Source: HGM12713 sp045593725 (GTDB taxonomy: Bacteria > Bacillota > Clostridia > Oscillospirales > CAG-272). Taken from it: a stretch of 64,000 nt of DNA. This document shows positions 43,693-51,488 of the stretch, one piece after another. The translations under genes were made by a program, and so were the position numbers. The DNA lies in contig JAZNXE010000028.1 of NCBI GenBank assembly GCA_045593725.1, positions 13,762-77,761 on the forward strand, in the 5' to 3' direction. Below the pieces are notes generated by a model that did not search any database, had not been told where the DNA came from, and saw only the letters and a program-made list of their open reading frames with translations. Each line of letters starts with the position of its first letter. Position 1 is the first letter of the stretch.

Positions 43693-43699
43693 ACTAAGT

Positions 43700-43909
43700 G
43701 ATTGCCACATTTGCGGTGGCAGGGCTACTATCGCAAGTGACGGACAATTCGACGAGTCTATGCTAAGCGGGCGGAATGCTCCAAGAGGGATAGCGCAAGT
43801 CACCTGCACGGCTGGTGGTCATGATTTTTTCAAATCGAAGATCGCTTTCTATAAGCAAGGTTTGTCAGCAGTCTGAAGCACAGAACCTTCAGTTCTGCCC
43901 TTTTTTGTA
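43700..43909 (+). ncRNA. Candidate non-coding RNA with intrinsic terminator
   Basis: No plausible frame, yet highly structured. GTGCCACAT-type stems at 43703-43721 (TGCCAC...GTGGCA), CTATC/GATAG (43727-43731 with 43789-43793) and GTGAC/GTCAC (43736-43740 with 43799-43803) cross each other and so would form a pseudoknot, with CGCAAGTGAC and CGCAAGTCAC as near-repeats. The 3' end is a terminator: CAGAAC-CTTCA-GTTCTG (43880-43896), CCC, six T's. It is not RNase P, tmRNA, SRP or 6S RNA by their conserved cores. The final GAAGC-stem-CTTCAG-stem resembles the right end/guide RNA of IS200/IS605-type elements, but no tnpB is present. Confidence 0.4.
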
Positions 43910-43916
43910 AAAAGTG

Positions 43917-43945
43917 TTTACAAATTTGATTTTTTATGTTATACT
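43917..43945 (+). promoter_or_regulatory. Promoter of the lipoprotein unit
   Basis: TTTACA (43917-43922), 17-base spacer, TATACT (43940-43945). It directly precedes the folded leader. Confidence 0.75.
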
Positions 43946-43951
43946 GAGAAA

Positions 43952-44130
43952 GCCAAACAAAAACTAATATTTTTTATCTGCATTTAAGGGTGTGTATTTT
44001 TATTTGCGTAAAAATACAGACGCTCTGCTTTTTGCACGCTCTTTTGTGGATGAAAAGTTTTTGTTTGGCGACAATTGGAGCTATGTATTTTTCGGTGCGT
44101 ATAGCTTCGGTTGTACGCACTTTTTTTGTT
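43952..44130 (+). ncRNA. Strongly folded leader ending in a terminator, upstream of a lipoprotein gene
   Basis: GCCAAACAAAAACT (43952-43965) is perfectly complementary over 14 bases to AGTTTTTGTTTGGC (44056-44069). Inside lies GTATTTTTA/TAAAAATAC (about 43994-44017). After the long helix comes a terminator, GTGCGTA/TACGCAC (about 44096-44120) with seven T's, 67 bases before the lipoprotein start codon. The order promoter, closed domain, terminator, ribosome site, gene is that of a transcription-attenuating riboswitch; equally, the 14-base ends could be terminal inverted repeats of a 118-base MITE. No known class was recognised. Confidence 0.5.
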
Positions 44131-44194
44131 TTTTGAAAATTTTGCTGCTTATATGTATGTATAAGGAAATAAAAACACTTTTAGGAGGATTATT

Positions 44195-45373
44195 ATGAAG
44201 AAAATGAAAAAGCTTTTAGCGCTCATCCTTGCCGCTATTATGCTTCTATCCCTTGTGGCTTGTGACATCGAGGTGGATAACGGCGATTGGGGCGGCGACA
44301 AAACCCGAGGCACTAACAAAAACACCTCTGGAATTGATGGAAACTATGCCGACAATAGCCAAACCAATAGCCCGACTGACTCATCGGACAAAACAGAACC
44401 GATCAGATTTAAGCATAGCGATACCTTTTACAACGCTAAAAAGCGCTGGAGTGATATTTGGGAGGCGGGAAGACCTACCGACAGAGTGCGTGATTTTATC
44501 ACTCAGGAAGCGCCATTTAACTTTTTAGCTGAGCAAGGCGTGGTTTATTATAACGATAATGGGCAACCCCGCCTTTACGTTGATGATGATTGTAACAATG
44601 ATCTTTGTTTGCAAACTCAAGCCTTTATTGATACCAATAGCGATGAAAATGATTTTTATCTTTTAGTTCAATATATTGACGACGGTGATGTTGAATTTCG
44701 CAAATCAGCTGAGCTTGGTACAATTCTTTCTACCTGGATGCTTAAATATACTTTATCTGACCAGTGTTATCAAGATCTATTATTGTTAGACGCAGATTTT
44801 AGGCAAAATCTGCTGATTCAACAAATTGACAAGGAATATGAACCTGAGGTTGTAAGTCATACTGTTGCAGAGTATAATTTTTTAGGACCTTTTGGTTTTT
44901 ATTACGGGATTAAAGATGCTGTAAGTAGTCAACATTGTATATATAGTTTAACAGAGGCTACTAATTATATCGAAGATATTGATTTTGAAAATATGGAAAT
45001 GACTGTAAATTATAATTTAAAGGAACATCCCGGACAAATATATTCCTATACCTTTAAAGTAACCGAAAGTTCCCAATGGCTTAACAAACTGACTGAGGAG
45101 CAACGTAATACCGCGACCTGGGATCAAGTTATGCGTATTAAGGAAACTTCTGTAGGTAAGAGCTTGGATGATATTAGGTATGCGGGGATAGGAATTGGTC
45201 CTGATGCTGAACAAAAAGCAAGCGCGACACTTAAATATGATTTTGAAGTATTGAAGGAAGGCTACTCTAGCAAAAGTACTCAATTTAACAAATATGAGTT
45301 GGGGCAAATCTCTTTTGAGCAAGTAAATAACCTAACTCGTCAATACGCTAAAGATAATGGACTTATAAAATAA
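44195..45373 (+). CDS. Unrecognised lipoprotein
   Basis: 392 aa. The signal peptide MKKMKKLLALILAAIMLLS ends in the lipobox LVAC (Cys23). A polar linker rich in Asp, Asn, Thr and Gly covers residues 24-70, and the rest is a soluble domain with no family I recognise: it has aromatic and acidic clusters (DIWEAGRPTDRVRDFI, EYNFLGPFGFYYGIKDA) and no repeats. AGGAGG at 44183-44188 sets the ATG. Codons in the second half are clearly AT-richer than those of neighbouring core genes (many AAT, TTT, TTA, ATT), pointing to transfer. The gene is embedded among palindromic repeats and a transposase relic and follows a folded leader. Confidence 0.8.
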   Translation: MKKMKKLLALILAAIMLLSLVACDIEVDNGDWGGDKTRGTNKNTSGIDGNYADNSQTNSPTDSSDKTEPIRFKHSDTFYNAKKRWSDIWEAGRPTDRVRDFITQEAPFNFLAEQGVVYYNDNGQPRLYVDDDCNNDLCLQTQAFIDTNSDENDFYLLVQYIDDGDVEFRKSAELGTILSTWMLKYTLSDQCYQDLLLLDADFRQNLLIQQIDKEYEPEVVSHTVAEYNFLGPFGFYYGIKDAVSSQHCIYSLTEATNYIEDIDFENMEMTVNYNLKEHPGQIYSYTFKVTESSQWLNKLTEEQRNTATWDQVMRIKETSVGKSLDDIRYAGIGIGPDAEQKASATLKYDFEVLKEGYSSKSTQFNKYELGQISFEQVNNLTRQYAKDNGLIK

Positions 45374-45393
45374 AAAACAAATCAAAATGGCAG

Positions 45394-45478
45394 ATCCCCT
45401 TAGCGCGGGCTCTTGAAAAGCCTTCAGACCTACACTAAGGGGATGGTGTCGTTGCGCCGTAGAGGGCGCTTTTTTTAT
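45394..45478 (+). ncRNA. Folded 3' element with terminator after the lipoprotein gene
   Basis: ATCCCCTTAG (45394-45403) pairs perfectly with CTAAGGGGAT (45435-45444), enclosing GGCT...AGCC (about 45408-45422). A terminator follows: GCGCC-GTAGA-GGGCGC (about 45454-45470) and seven T's. This is more structure than a terminator needs, so it may be an independent small RNA or a stability element of the lipoprotein mRNA. Confidence 0.5.
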
Positions 45479-45780
45479 TTAATCTTCCGCGTACAGCTCG
45501 TCGTAATACCAACGAATTGGATTTTCGTGAATGTATTTTAAATGTTCATCATAATCCTGGCGGTTGCGGATAATGTGGTCATTGGAACGATATTGCCAAA
45601 TATTCATTCCGTATTCTTTATTACAAAATCGCTTGAAGGTTGACAGAGAACGCCGGTCCCTACAATGCGCGAGAGAATACACTTTCTCTCTTTCGTACAT
45701 ACGGTTAAGAAAAATACACCCGTGCTATTATAATCAGCGCCTTGCAGCCGCGTTGTTTTTCTGTTTTTCTTTTCTTCCAT
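45479..45780 (-). pseudogene. Decayed REP-associated tyrosine transposase (RAYT, Y1 family)
   Basis: Two pieces in different frames. From ATG 45780 (minus) the first frame reads MEEKKNRKTTRLQGADYNST, then GVFFLTVCTKERKCILSRIV and GTGVL, a typical RAYT N-terminus, and then stops at 45606-45604. In a shifted frame the same strand continues STFKRFCNKEYGMNIWQYRS, NDHIIRNRQDYDEHLKYIHE and NPIRWYYDELYAED, the RAYT C-terminus, ending at 45479. The middle of about 80-100 residues, with the HUH motif (PNHIH) and catalytic Tyr, is missing: an internal deletion joined GTGVL to STFKRF out of frame. The gene is dead. Confidence 0.85.
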
Positions 45781-45810
45781 ATTCCGTTACCCTCATCATT
45801 ATATCGCAAG

Positions 45811-45842
45811 ATCGGCAGAGAAACAATGTCTCTGCCGATTTT
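45811..45842. terminator. Palindrome nearly identical to the 13630-13666 terminator
   Basis: ATCGGCAGAGA (45811-45821) pairs with TCTCTGCCGAT (45829-45839), then TTTT on the plus strand. Arms and the AACAAT loop repeat those at 13.6 kb with four or so base changes, two of them compensatory. Confidence 0.8.
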
Positions 45843-45880
45843 AAACGTATTTATCAAACCCACGCAAATCAAAAATTTGA

Positions 45881-46810
45881 TTAGTCAAACAGGGGTGTAG
45901 AAAGATATCTGGCTCCCGTGTCGGGGAGGAGGACTACTATGGTCTTGCCCTTGTTTTCGGGGAGCTTGGCAAGCTCTGTGGCAACGTGCAGTGCCGCCCC
46001 CGAGGTTATTCCGCAGAGTATGCCCTCGGTACGGGCAAGCTCCTTTGCCGTAGCGTAGGAGTCGGCTTCGCTGACCGTGACCACTCTATCCACAAGGTCC
46101 TTGTTGAAATTCTTGGGAATGAAGTTCGCACCTATACCCTGAAGCCCGTGGATCCCGCTCTTTCCTTTTGATATAAGAGGTGATGATGAAGGCTCTACGC
46201 CTACTATCTGTATATTGCGGCTTTTACCCTTAAGATATTCGGCGACGCCGCTTATAGTTCCCCCCGTGCCTATTCCCGCAACGAAGATGTCTATTTTGCC
46301 TTCGGTGTCACGCCATATTTCCGCGCCCGTTGTATCTCTGTGAGCCTCGGGGTTTGCGGGGTTATCAAACTGGGAGGGAATAAACGAGGAGGGGAAAGAG
46401 GCAGCAAGCTCCTGCGCCTTGTCTATCGCGCCCTTCATACCAAGTCTTGCGTCGGTGAGAACTATCTCCGCTCCGTAGGCGGCAAGAAGCTTTCTGCGCT
46501 CAATGCTCATGCTCTCGGGCATAGTGAGTATTATGCGGTATCCGCGTGATGCCGCGATAGCCGCAAGACCTATGCCTGTATTTCCGCTGGTCGGTTCTAT
46601 TATTACGGTGCTTCCGTCCTTGCTTATAAGTCCCTTTTCCTCGGCGTCGTTTATCATATTGAGGGCGGGTCTGTCCTTTGCGCTTCCCGCGGGATTGAGA
46701 TATTCAAGCTTACAGAGTATTTGCGCTCCGCGAGCGTTTTTTTCATTGTATCTGTTAGTCAGGAGCAGAGGAGTGTTTCCTATAAGCTCGGAAATGCTTT
46801 GATATATCAT
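45881..46810 (-). CDS. cysK: Cysteine synthase (O-acetylserine sulfhydrylase)
   Basis: 309 aa PLP enzyme making cysteine from O-acetylserine and sulfide. The PLP lysine is in NPAGSAKDRPAL near residue 42, the substrate loop TSGNTGIGLA near 70, the phosphate-binding GTGGTISG near 175, and GITSGAALH near 265. The start is the ATG at 46810, preceded by AAGGAGAA; upstream open frame lies in the rpsT terminator region. Asn in place of the usual Ser/Ala at 'NPAGSAKD' positions is normal for CysK. It is separated from rpsT by a terminator, so transcription source is unclear. Confidence 0.94.
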   Translation of the reverse strand: MIYQSISELIGNTPLLLTNRYNEKNARGAQILCKLEYLNPAGSAKDRPALNMINDAEEKGLISKDGSTVIIEPTSGNTGIGLAAIAASRGYRIILTMPESMSIERRKLLAAYGAEIVLTDARLGMKGAIDKAQELAASFPSSFIPSQFDNPANPEAHRDTTGAEIWRDTEGKIDIFVAGIGTGGTISGVAEYLKGKSRNIQIVGVEPSSSPLISKGKSGIHGLQGIGANFIPKNFNKDLVDRVVTVSEADSYATAKELARTEGILCGITSGAALHVATELAKLPENKGKTIVVLLPDTGARYLSTPLFD

Positions 46811-46837
46811 AAATATTCTCCTTCGTAAAATTAAATA

Positions 46838-46869
46838 ACCGTACATAGCGGTGAGAAACTATGTACGGT
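46838..46869 (-). terminator. Terminator of rpsT
   Basis: Perfect 11-base stem ACCGTACATAG / CTATGTACGGT with a ten-base loop, followed on the minus strand by TATTTAATTTT. Confidence 0.8.
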
Positions 46870-46874
46870 CATTA

Positions 46875-47135
46875 TTACATCTTGTTGAGAGCTTTTGTAA
46901 ACTGGCTCTTCTTGCGGGCAGCAGCATTCTTGTGAATGATGTTGCGAGCAGCAGCCTGGTCTATCTTCTTGACAGCAACCTTGTAGGTTTCCTGCGCAAG
47001 AGCAGCGTCACCTGCAGCAACAGCCGCCTGATACTTCTTGATATCGGTCTTGAGCTCTGTCTTGAACATCTTGTTCTGAAGTGTCTTTGTCTTTGTTACG
47101 AGAACACGCTTCTTAGCACTTTTAATATTCGGCAT
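46875..47135 (-). CDS. rpsT: 30S ribosomal protein S20
   Basis: 86 aa. It opens MPNIKSAKKRVLVTKTKTLQ and continues with basic helical segments (TDIKKYQAAVAAGDAA, KKIDQAAARNIIHKNAAARKKSQ), the standard S20 layout; it binds 16S rRNA early in assembly. A GGAGG site precedes the ATG. Its own promoter is at 47219-47247. Confidence 0.97.
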   Translation of the reverse strand: MPNIKSAKKRVLVTKTKTLQNKMFKTELKTDIKKYQAAVAAGDAALAQETYKVAVKKIDQAAARNIIHKNAAARKKSQFTKALNKM

Positions 47136-47218
47136 TGCTTTCTACCTCCGTTAAGCATTATTTAAGATTGAGCACTGCGCATGAGAGGGTACGAGTGCAT
47201 TCGTCCATACGAATATAT

Positions 47219-47247
47219 ATATTACCACAAAACATTTTTGATTGCAA
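47219..47247 (-). promoter_or_regulatory. Promoter of rpsT
   Basis: Minus strand TTGCAA (47247-47242), 17-base spacer, TAATAT (47224-47219). Confidence 0.7.
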
Positions 47248-47346
47248 TACCTTTTTCAAAAAAAGTTAAAAAAAAGAAAAAATTTTTTCAAAATAGAAGA
47301 ATATGCCTCAAAAGTTAAATTTTTTTTGTTTTTTTGAAAAAACCGC

Positions 47347-47375
47347 TTGACAAACCTTGACAACCGTGCTATAAT
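47347..47375 (+). promoter_or_regulatory. Promoter of rpoB-rpoC
   Basis: TTGACA (47347-47352), 17-base spacer, TATAAT (47370-47375): full consensus. The 100 bases upstream are long A and T tracts like an UP element. The gap 47136-47567 otherwise holds the rpsT promoter and a leader of about 185 bases before rpoB, in which I see no clear attenuator. Confidence 0.93.
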
Positions 47376-47567
47376 TGTAAACTGCATTATAATTGCTTAT
47401 TATGCCTTTTTGTGCCCTCGCGGCGTAAATACCGTGTCGAAAGCGCTGAAAATTTTCGATATTATATTTATACGCGTGTACGGGCGCGAAAGGACAAAAA
47501 AGCATCGCTTCCGTGTTCCGCGGCGGTACAGTGAGCGGATAATACTTTGAATGGAGTGGTAAAATTA

Positions 47568-50500
47568 ATGGTCAATGTAAAAGAACAAAAGCTTGGTCAG
47601 AACACGAGAATGAGCTTCTCGAAATCACAGTTCCCGTGTGAGCTTCCGAATCTCGTTGAGGTACAGACAAAGTCCTTCAAGTGGTTTTTGGAGGAGGGTC
47701 TTATGGAGGTGCTTCGCGACGTATCTCCTATAACCGATCATTCGGATAATCTCGTTATAGAATTCGTTTCGTATTCTATCGACCAGAAGCCAAAGTACAC
47801 AGTTGAGGAATGTAAGGAGCGCGACGCTAACTATGCGGCTCCCCTTAAGGTAAACGTCCGTCTTACCAACAAGCTTACGGGTGAGGTCAAGCAGACAGAC
47901 ATATTTATGGGCGATTTCCCCATAATGACAGAGACAGGTACATTCGTTATCAACGGCGCGGAGCGTGTTATCGTTTCTCAGATAATCCGTTCTCCCGGTA
48001 TGTACTACGACAATACTATTGACAAAACGGGTAAAGAGGTTTACAGCGCTCAGGTAATTCCTTACAGAGGAGCTTGGCTTGAGTATGAGGTTGACGCAAG
48101 CGGAGTTATGTACGTCCGTATAGACAAGACCCGTAAGCTCCCTCTTACTATGTTTATCCGCGCTCTCGGAAAGGGAACAAGAGAGGAAATATACGAGCTT
48201 CTCGGCGAGGAGGAGGCACTTACCGCTACCTTCGATAAGGACGAGTCCGAGGCTCTGGCTATTCATTCGGGCACCACTCCCGAGATAGAGGCGCTCAAGG
48301 AGATATACAAGAAGCTGCGTCCCGGCGAGCCTGCTCTCGTTGAGCCTGCGCAGACTCTTATAAACAACTATTTCTTTGATTGCAAGCGTTACGATATCGC
48401 TGGGGTAGGACGCTATAAGTTTGATAAGAAGCTTGGCATACACTCCCGTATAAGAGGTCACAAGCTTGCAGCTCCCGTAGTAAGCCCTCTCACGGGTGAG
48501 ATACTCTTCGAGGCAGGCAAGGTGCTTACCAACGAGGAGGCACACCTTATTGAAAACGCCGGCGTAAATGACGTGCGCCTTGAGCTTGATAACGGAAAGG
48601 TTATCAAGGTTCTTTCCAACAACACCATTTATCCAGAGCATATTCTCGGCTACGGGCTTGAGGACTGCGGTGTAAACGAGAAGGTAAGGATTCCCGTTCT
48701 TCTTGAGATAGCAGAAGCTTGCGGCGACGACGTTGATGCGGTAAAGGCTATGGTTAAGGAGAGAATGGCTGACCTTTGCCCCAAGTGCCTTACTAAGGAC
48801 GACGTATTCGCGTCTGTAAACTACCTGCTGAACCTTATGAACGGCGTGGGTAAGAAGGACGATATCGACCACCTTGGAAACAGACGTATCCGTTCTGTGG
48901 GCGAGCAGCTTCAGAATCAGCTCCGCATCGGATTTACCAGAATGGATAAGATAATAAAGGAAAGAATGACCATTCAGGACGGCGAAAAGCTGACTCCCGG
49001 CGCGCTTATCAACATTAAGCCCGTTACCACGGTCATCCGTGAGTTCTTCGGCTCTTCTCAGCTTTCTCAGTTCATGGACCAGAACAACCCTCTGGCGGAG
49101 CTTACGCATAAGCGCCGTCTGTCGGCTCTCGGCCCAGGAGGACTTTCGCGTGAAAGAGCGTCCTTCGACGTCCGTGACGTTCACTACACTCACTACGGAC
49201 GTATGTGTCCTATCGAGACTCCCGAAGGTCCTAACATCGGTCTTATTTCCTATCTGACTACCTATGCAAGAATAAACGATTACGGTTTTATCGAGGCTCC
49301 CTTCCGCAAGATAGACAAGGAAACAGGCAGAGTTACCGACGAGGTAGTATATATGACTGCCGACAAGGAGGATAACTACGTTATCGTTCCCGCAAACGAG
49401 CCTATTGATGAAAACGGATACTTTGTACACGACAGAGTTACCGCAAGAGATAAGGGTGAATTCGTAGAGAGAACCCCCTCTGAGGTGGATTATATGGACG
49501 TTTCTCCCAAGATGGTGGTATCGGTAGCTACCGCTATGATACCCTTCCTTGAAAACGACGACAACTCCCGTGCGCTCATGGGCTCTAACATGCAGAAGCA
49601 GGCGGTTCCGCTTATGGTTACCGACAGCCCCATAGTTGGTACGGGTATGGAGTACAAGGCTGCTGTTGACTCGGGTGTAGTTATAGTTGCCAAGAACGGC
49701 GGTGTGGTTGAAAAGGTAGATGCTACCAATATAGTCATAGCTTGTGAGGACGGTCACAGAGACGTTTACGACCTTATTAAGTTTAAGAAGACAAACCAGG
49801 GAACCTGCTTTAACCAAAGACCTGTGGTCGCGCGCGGTGACGTTATCAGCGCAGGTCAGGTAATAGCAGACGGCCCCGCTACCAGCAACGGTGAGATATC
49901 CCTCGGTAAGAACGCCCTTATCGGATTTATGACATGGGAGGGTTATAACTACGAGGACGCGGTGCTTCTTAACGAGCGTCTGGTAAGAGATGACGTTTAT
50001 ACCTCTCTCCATATAGAGGAATATACACACGAGGCGAGAGATACAAAGCTCGGACCGGAGGAAATAACCCGTGAGATACCCAACGTGGGTGAGGATGCCC
50101 TTAAGGACCTTAATACCGAGGGTATTGTAAAGAAGGGAACCGAGGTAAGAGCGGGAGATATTCTCGTAGGTAAGATAACTCCTAAGGGAGAAACAGAGCT
50201 TACCGCCGAGGAAAGATTGCTTCGCGCTATCTTCGGCGAAAAGGCAAGAGAGGTAAGAGATACCTCGTTGCGTCTGCCCCACGGAGAGTCGGGTATAGTC
50301 GTTGACGTAAAGGTATTCTCACACGAGCACAACGATGACCTTCCCGCAGGTGTAAACAAGGTAGTCCGCGTTTATATCGCTCAGAAGCGTAAGATATCCG
50401 TAGGAGATAAGATGGCAGGACGTCACGGAAACAAGGGTGTCGTTTCCCGCATCCTTCCTCCCGAGGATATGCCCTTCCTGGCAGACGGAACTCCTCTTGA

Positions 50501-51470
50501 TATCGTTCTTAACCCCTTGGGCGTTCCTTCCCGTATGAATATCGGTCAGGTTCTTGAGGTGCACCTTGGTATTGCCGCAAGAAAGCTTGGCTGGAAGATA
50601 ATGACCCCCGTATTTGACGGCGCTAACGAGAGAGATATCGTCGAGTGCTTGCGTATGGCGGGCAACTGCAGAAGAATTCTCCCCGGTGAGAACGTTGACG
50701 GTAAGCCTTTGTTCATCCGCACTGTGGATGAGGACGGAAAAGAGGACCTTATCCGCCTTAGTGACGAGCAGAGAGCAGACGCTGAGGAAATGAAGCGTCT
50801 TATGGATGAGGATAAGATAAGAGTTATAGACGGTAAGACCATACTTTACGACGGCAGAACAGGAGAACCCTTCGACAACCCTGTAACCGTTGGTATAATG
50901 TATTACCTCAAGCTCCATCACCTTGTTGACGATAAGATCCACGCCCGTTCCAACGGACCGTACTCCATCGTAACTCAGCAGCCTCTCGGAGGTAAGGCTC
51001 AGTTCGGCGGACAGCGTTTCGGAGAAATGGAGGTATGGGCTCTGGAGGCATACGGCGCGGCTTATACTCTTCAGGAGATACTCACCGTTAAGTCCGACGA
51101 TATCAACGGACGCCGCAGAGCTTATGAGGCTATCATCAAGGGACAGAACATCCCCACCCCCGGTGTTCCCGAGTCCTTCAAGGTGCTTGTTAAGGAGCTT
51201 CAGTCACTGGCACTGGATATCCGTACCCTTGACAAGGACGGTAACGATATCCAGCTCTCAACGCTTTGCAACGACGAGGAGGAGCAGTCGCCTTATTCGG
51301 GAAGAGCGGATATGGCTCTTCTTGACGACATTACCGATAACGCTGTTGAGACAGACGATATAGCCGATTCCTTCCTTATCGACGAGGTTGACGGAGAGGA
51401 CGACGATTTCTCCTATGAGGAGGAAGAGGTCTTCGAGGGCTTTGACGGTATGGATGACGATAATATGTAA
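47568..51470 (+). CDS. rpoB: DNA-directed RNA polymerase subunit beta
   Basis: 1300 aa. The rifampicin region GSSQLSQFMDQNNPLAELTH, followed by KRRLSALGPGGLSRERASFD, is intact with the usual sensitive-type residues; CPIETPEGPNIGLI, GRHGNKGVVSRILP and the C-terminal GGKAQFGGQRFGEMEVWALEAYGA are all present. The tail after residue 1240 is strongly acidic (DEVDGEDDDFSYEEEEVFEG), longer than in many relatives. The ATG at 47568 has TGGAGTGG at suitable spacing. Unlike most Firmicutes the gene is not preceded by rplJ-rplL, which lie at 30 kb on the other strand. Confidence 0.99.
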   Translation: MVNVKEQKLGQNTRMSFSKSQFPCELPNLVEVQTKSFKWFLEEGLMEVLRDVSPITDHSDNLVIEFVSYSIDQKPKYTVEECKERDANYAAPLKVNVRLTNKLTGEVKQTDIFMGDFPIMTETGTFVINGAERVIVSQIIRSPGMYYDNTIDKTGKEVYSAQVIPYRGAWLEYEVDASGVMYVRIDKTRKLPLTMFIRALGKGTREEIYELLGEEEALTATFDKDESEALAIHSGTTPEIEALKEIYKKLRPGEPALVEPAQTLINNYFFDCKRYDIAGVGRYKFDKKLGIHSRIRGHKLAAPVVSPLTGEILFEAGKVLTNEEAHLIENAGVNDVRLELDNGKVIKVLSNNTIYPEHILGYGLEDCGVNEKVRIPVLLEIAEACGDDVDAVKAMVKERMADLCPKCLTKDDVFASVNYLLNLMNGVGKKDDIDHLGNRRIRSVGEQLQNQLRIGFTRMDKIIKERMTIQDGEKLTPGALINIKPVTTVIREFFGSSQLSQFMDQNNPLAELTHKRRLSALGPGGLSRERASFDVRDVHYTHYGRMCPIETPEGPNIGLISYLTTYARINDYGFIEAPFRKIDKETGRVTDEVVYMTADKEDNYVIVPANEPIDENGYFVHDRVTARDKGEFVERTPSEVDYMDVSPKMVVSVATAMIPFLENDDNSRALMGSNMQKQAVPLMVTDSPIVGTGMEYKAAVDSGVVIVAKNGGVVEKVDATNIVIACEDGHRDVYDLIKFKKTNQGTCFNQRPVVARGDVISAGQVIADGPATSNGEISLGKNALIGFMTWEGYNYEDAVLLNERLVRDDVYTSLHIEEYTHEARDTKLGPEEITREIPNVGEDALKDLNTEGIVKKGTEVRAGDILVGKITPKGETELTAEERLLRAIFGEKAREVRDTSLRLPHGESGIVVDVKVFSHEHNDDLPAGVNKVVRVYIAQKRKISVGDKMAGRHGNKGVVSRILPPEDMPFLADGTPLDIVLNPLGVPSRMNIGQVLEVHLGIAARKLGWKIMTPVFDGANERDIVECLRMAGNCRRILPGENVDGKPLFIRTVDEDGKEDLIRLSDEQRADAEEMKRLMDEDKIRVIDGKTILYDGRTGEPFDNPVTVGIMYYLKLHHLVDDKIHARSNGPYSIVTQQPLGGKAQFGGQRFGEMEVWALEAYGAAYTLQEILTVKSDDINGRRRAYEAIIKGQNIPTPGVPESFKVLVKELQSLALDIRTLDKDGNDIQLSTLCNDEEEQSPYSGRADMALLDDITDNAVETDDIADSFLIDEVDGEDDDFSYEEEEVFEGFDGMDDDNM

Positions 51471-51488
51471 TTAAGAAGGAGAACAGCT

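Noticed and set aside
43506..43697. 63-aa frame across the palindromic element (APLCKGSW...LRLPPSPTGEG)
   Set aside because: The peptide is a translation of the hairpins; such peptides recur as spurious annotations wherever this type of element occurs.
43700..43909. RNase P, tmRNA, SRP or 6S RNA
   Set aside because: None of their conserved core sequences is present.
43992..44198. 68-aa frame MYFYLRKNTDALLFARSF...
   Set aside because: It lies entirely in the folded leader with its terminator and overlaps the lipoprotein start; GTG start without a convincing ribosome site.
43088..45880. CRISPR array or phage/plasmid attachment site in the accessory stretch
   Set aside because: No regularly spaced direct repeats, integrase or tRNA target; the repeats are palindromic and irregular.
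47625..50282. 885-codon open frame antisense to rpoB, and similar long antisense frames over rpoC, fusA, recG, the EF-G paralogue and subunit A
   Set aside because: They mirror the codon pattern of strong genes on the other strand, give basic low-complexity peptides and lack ribosome sites.
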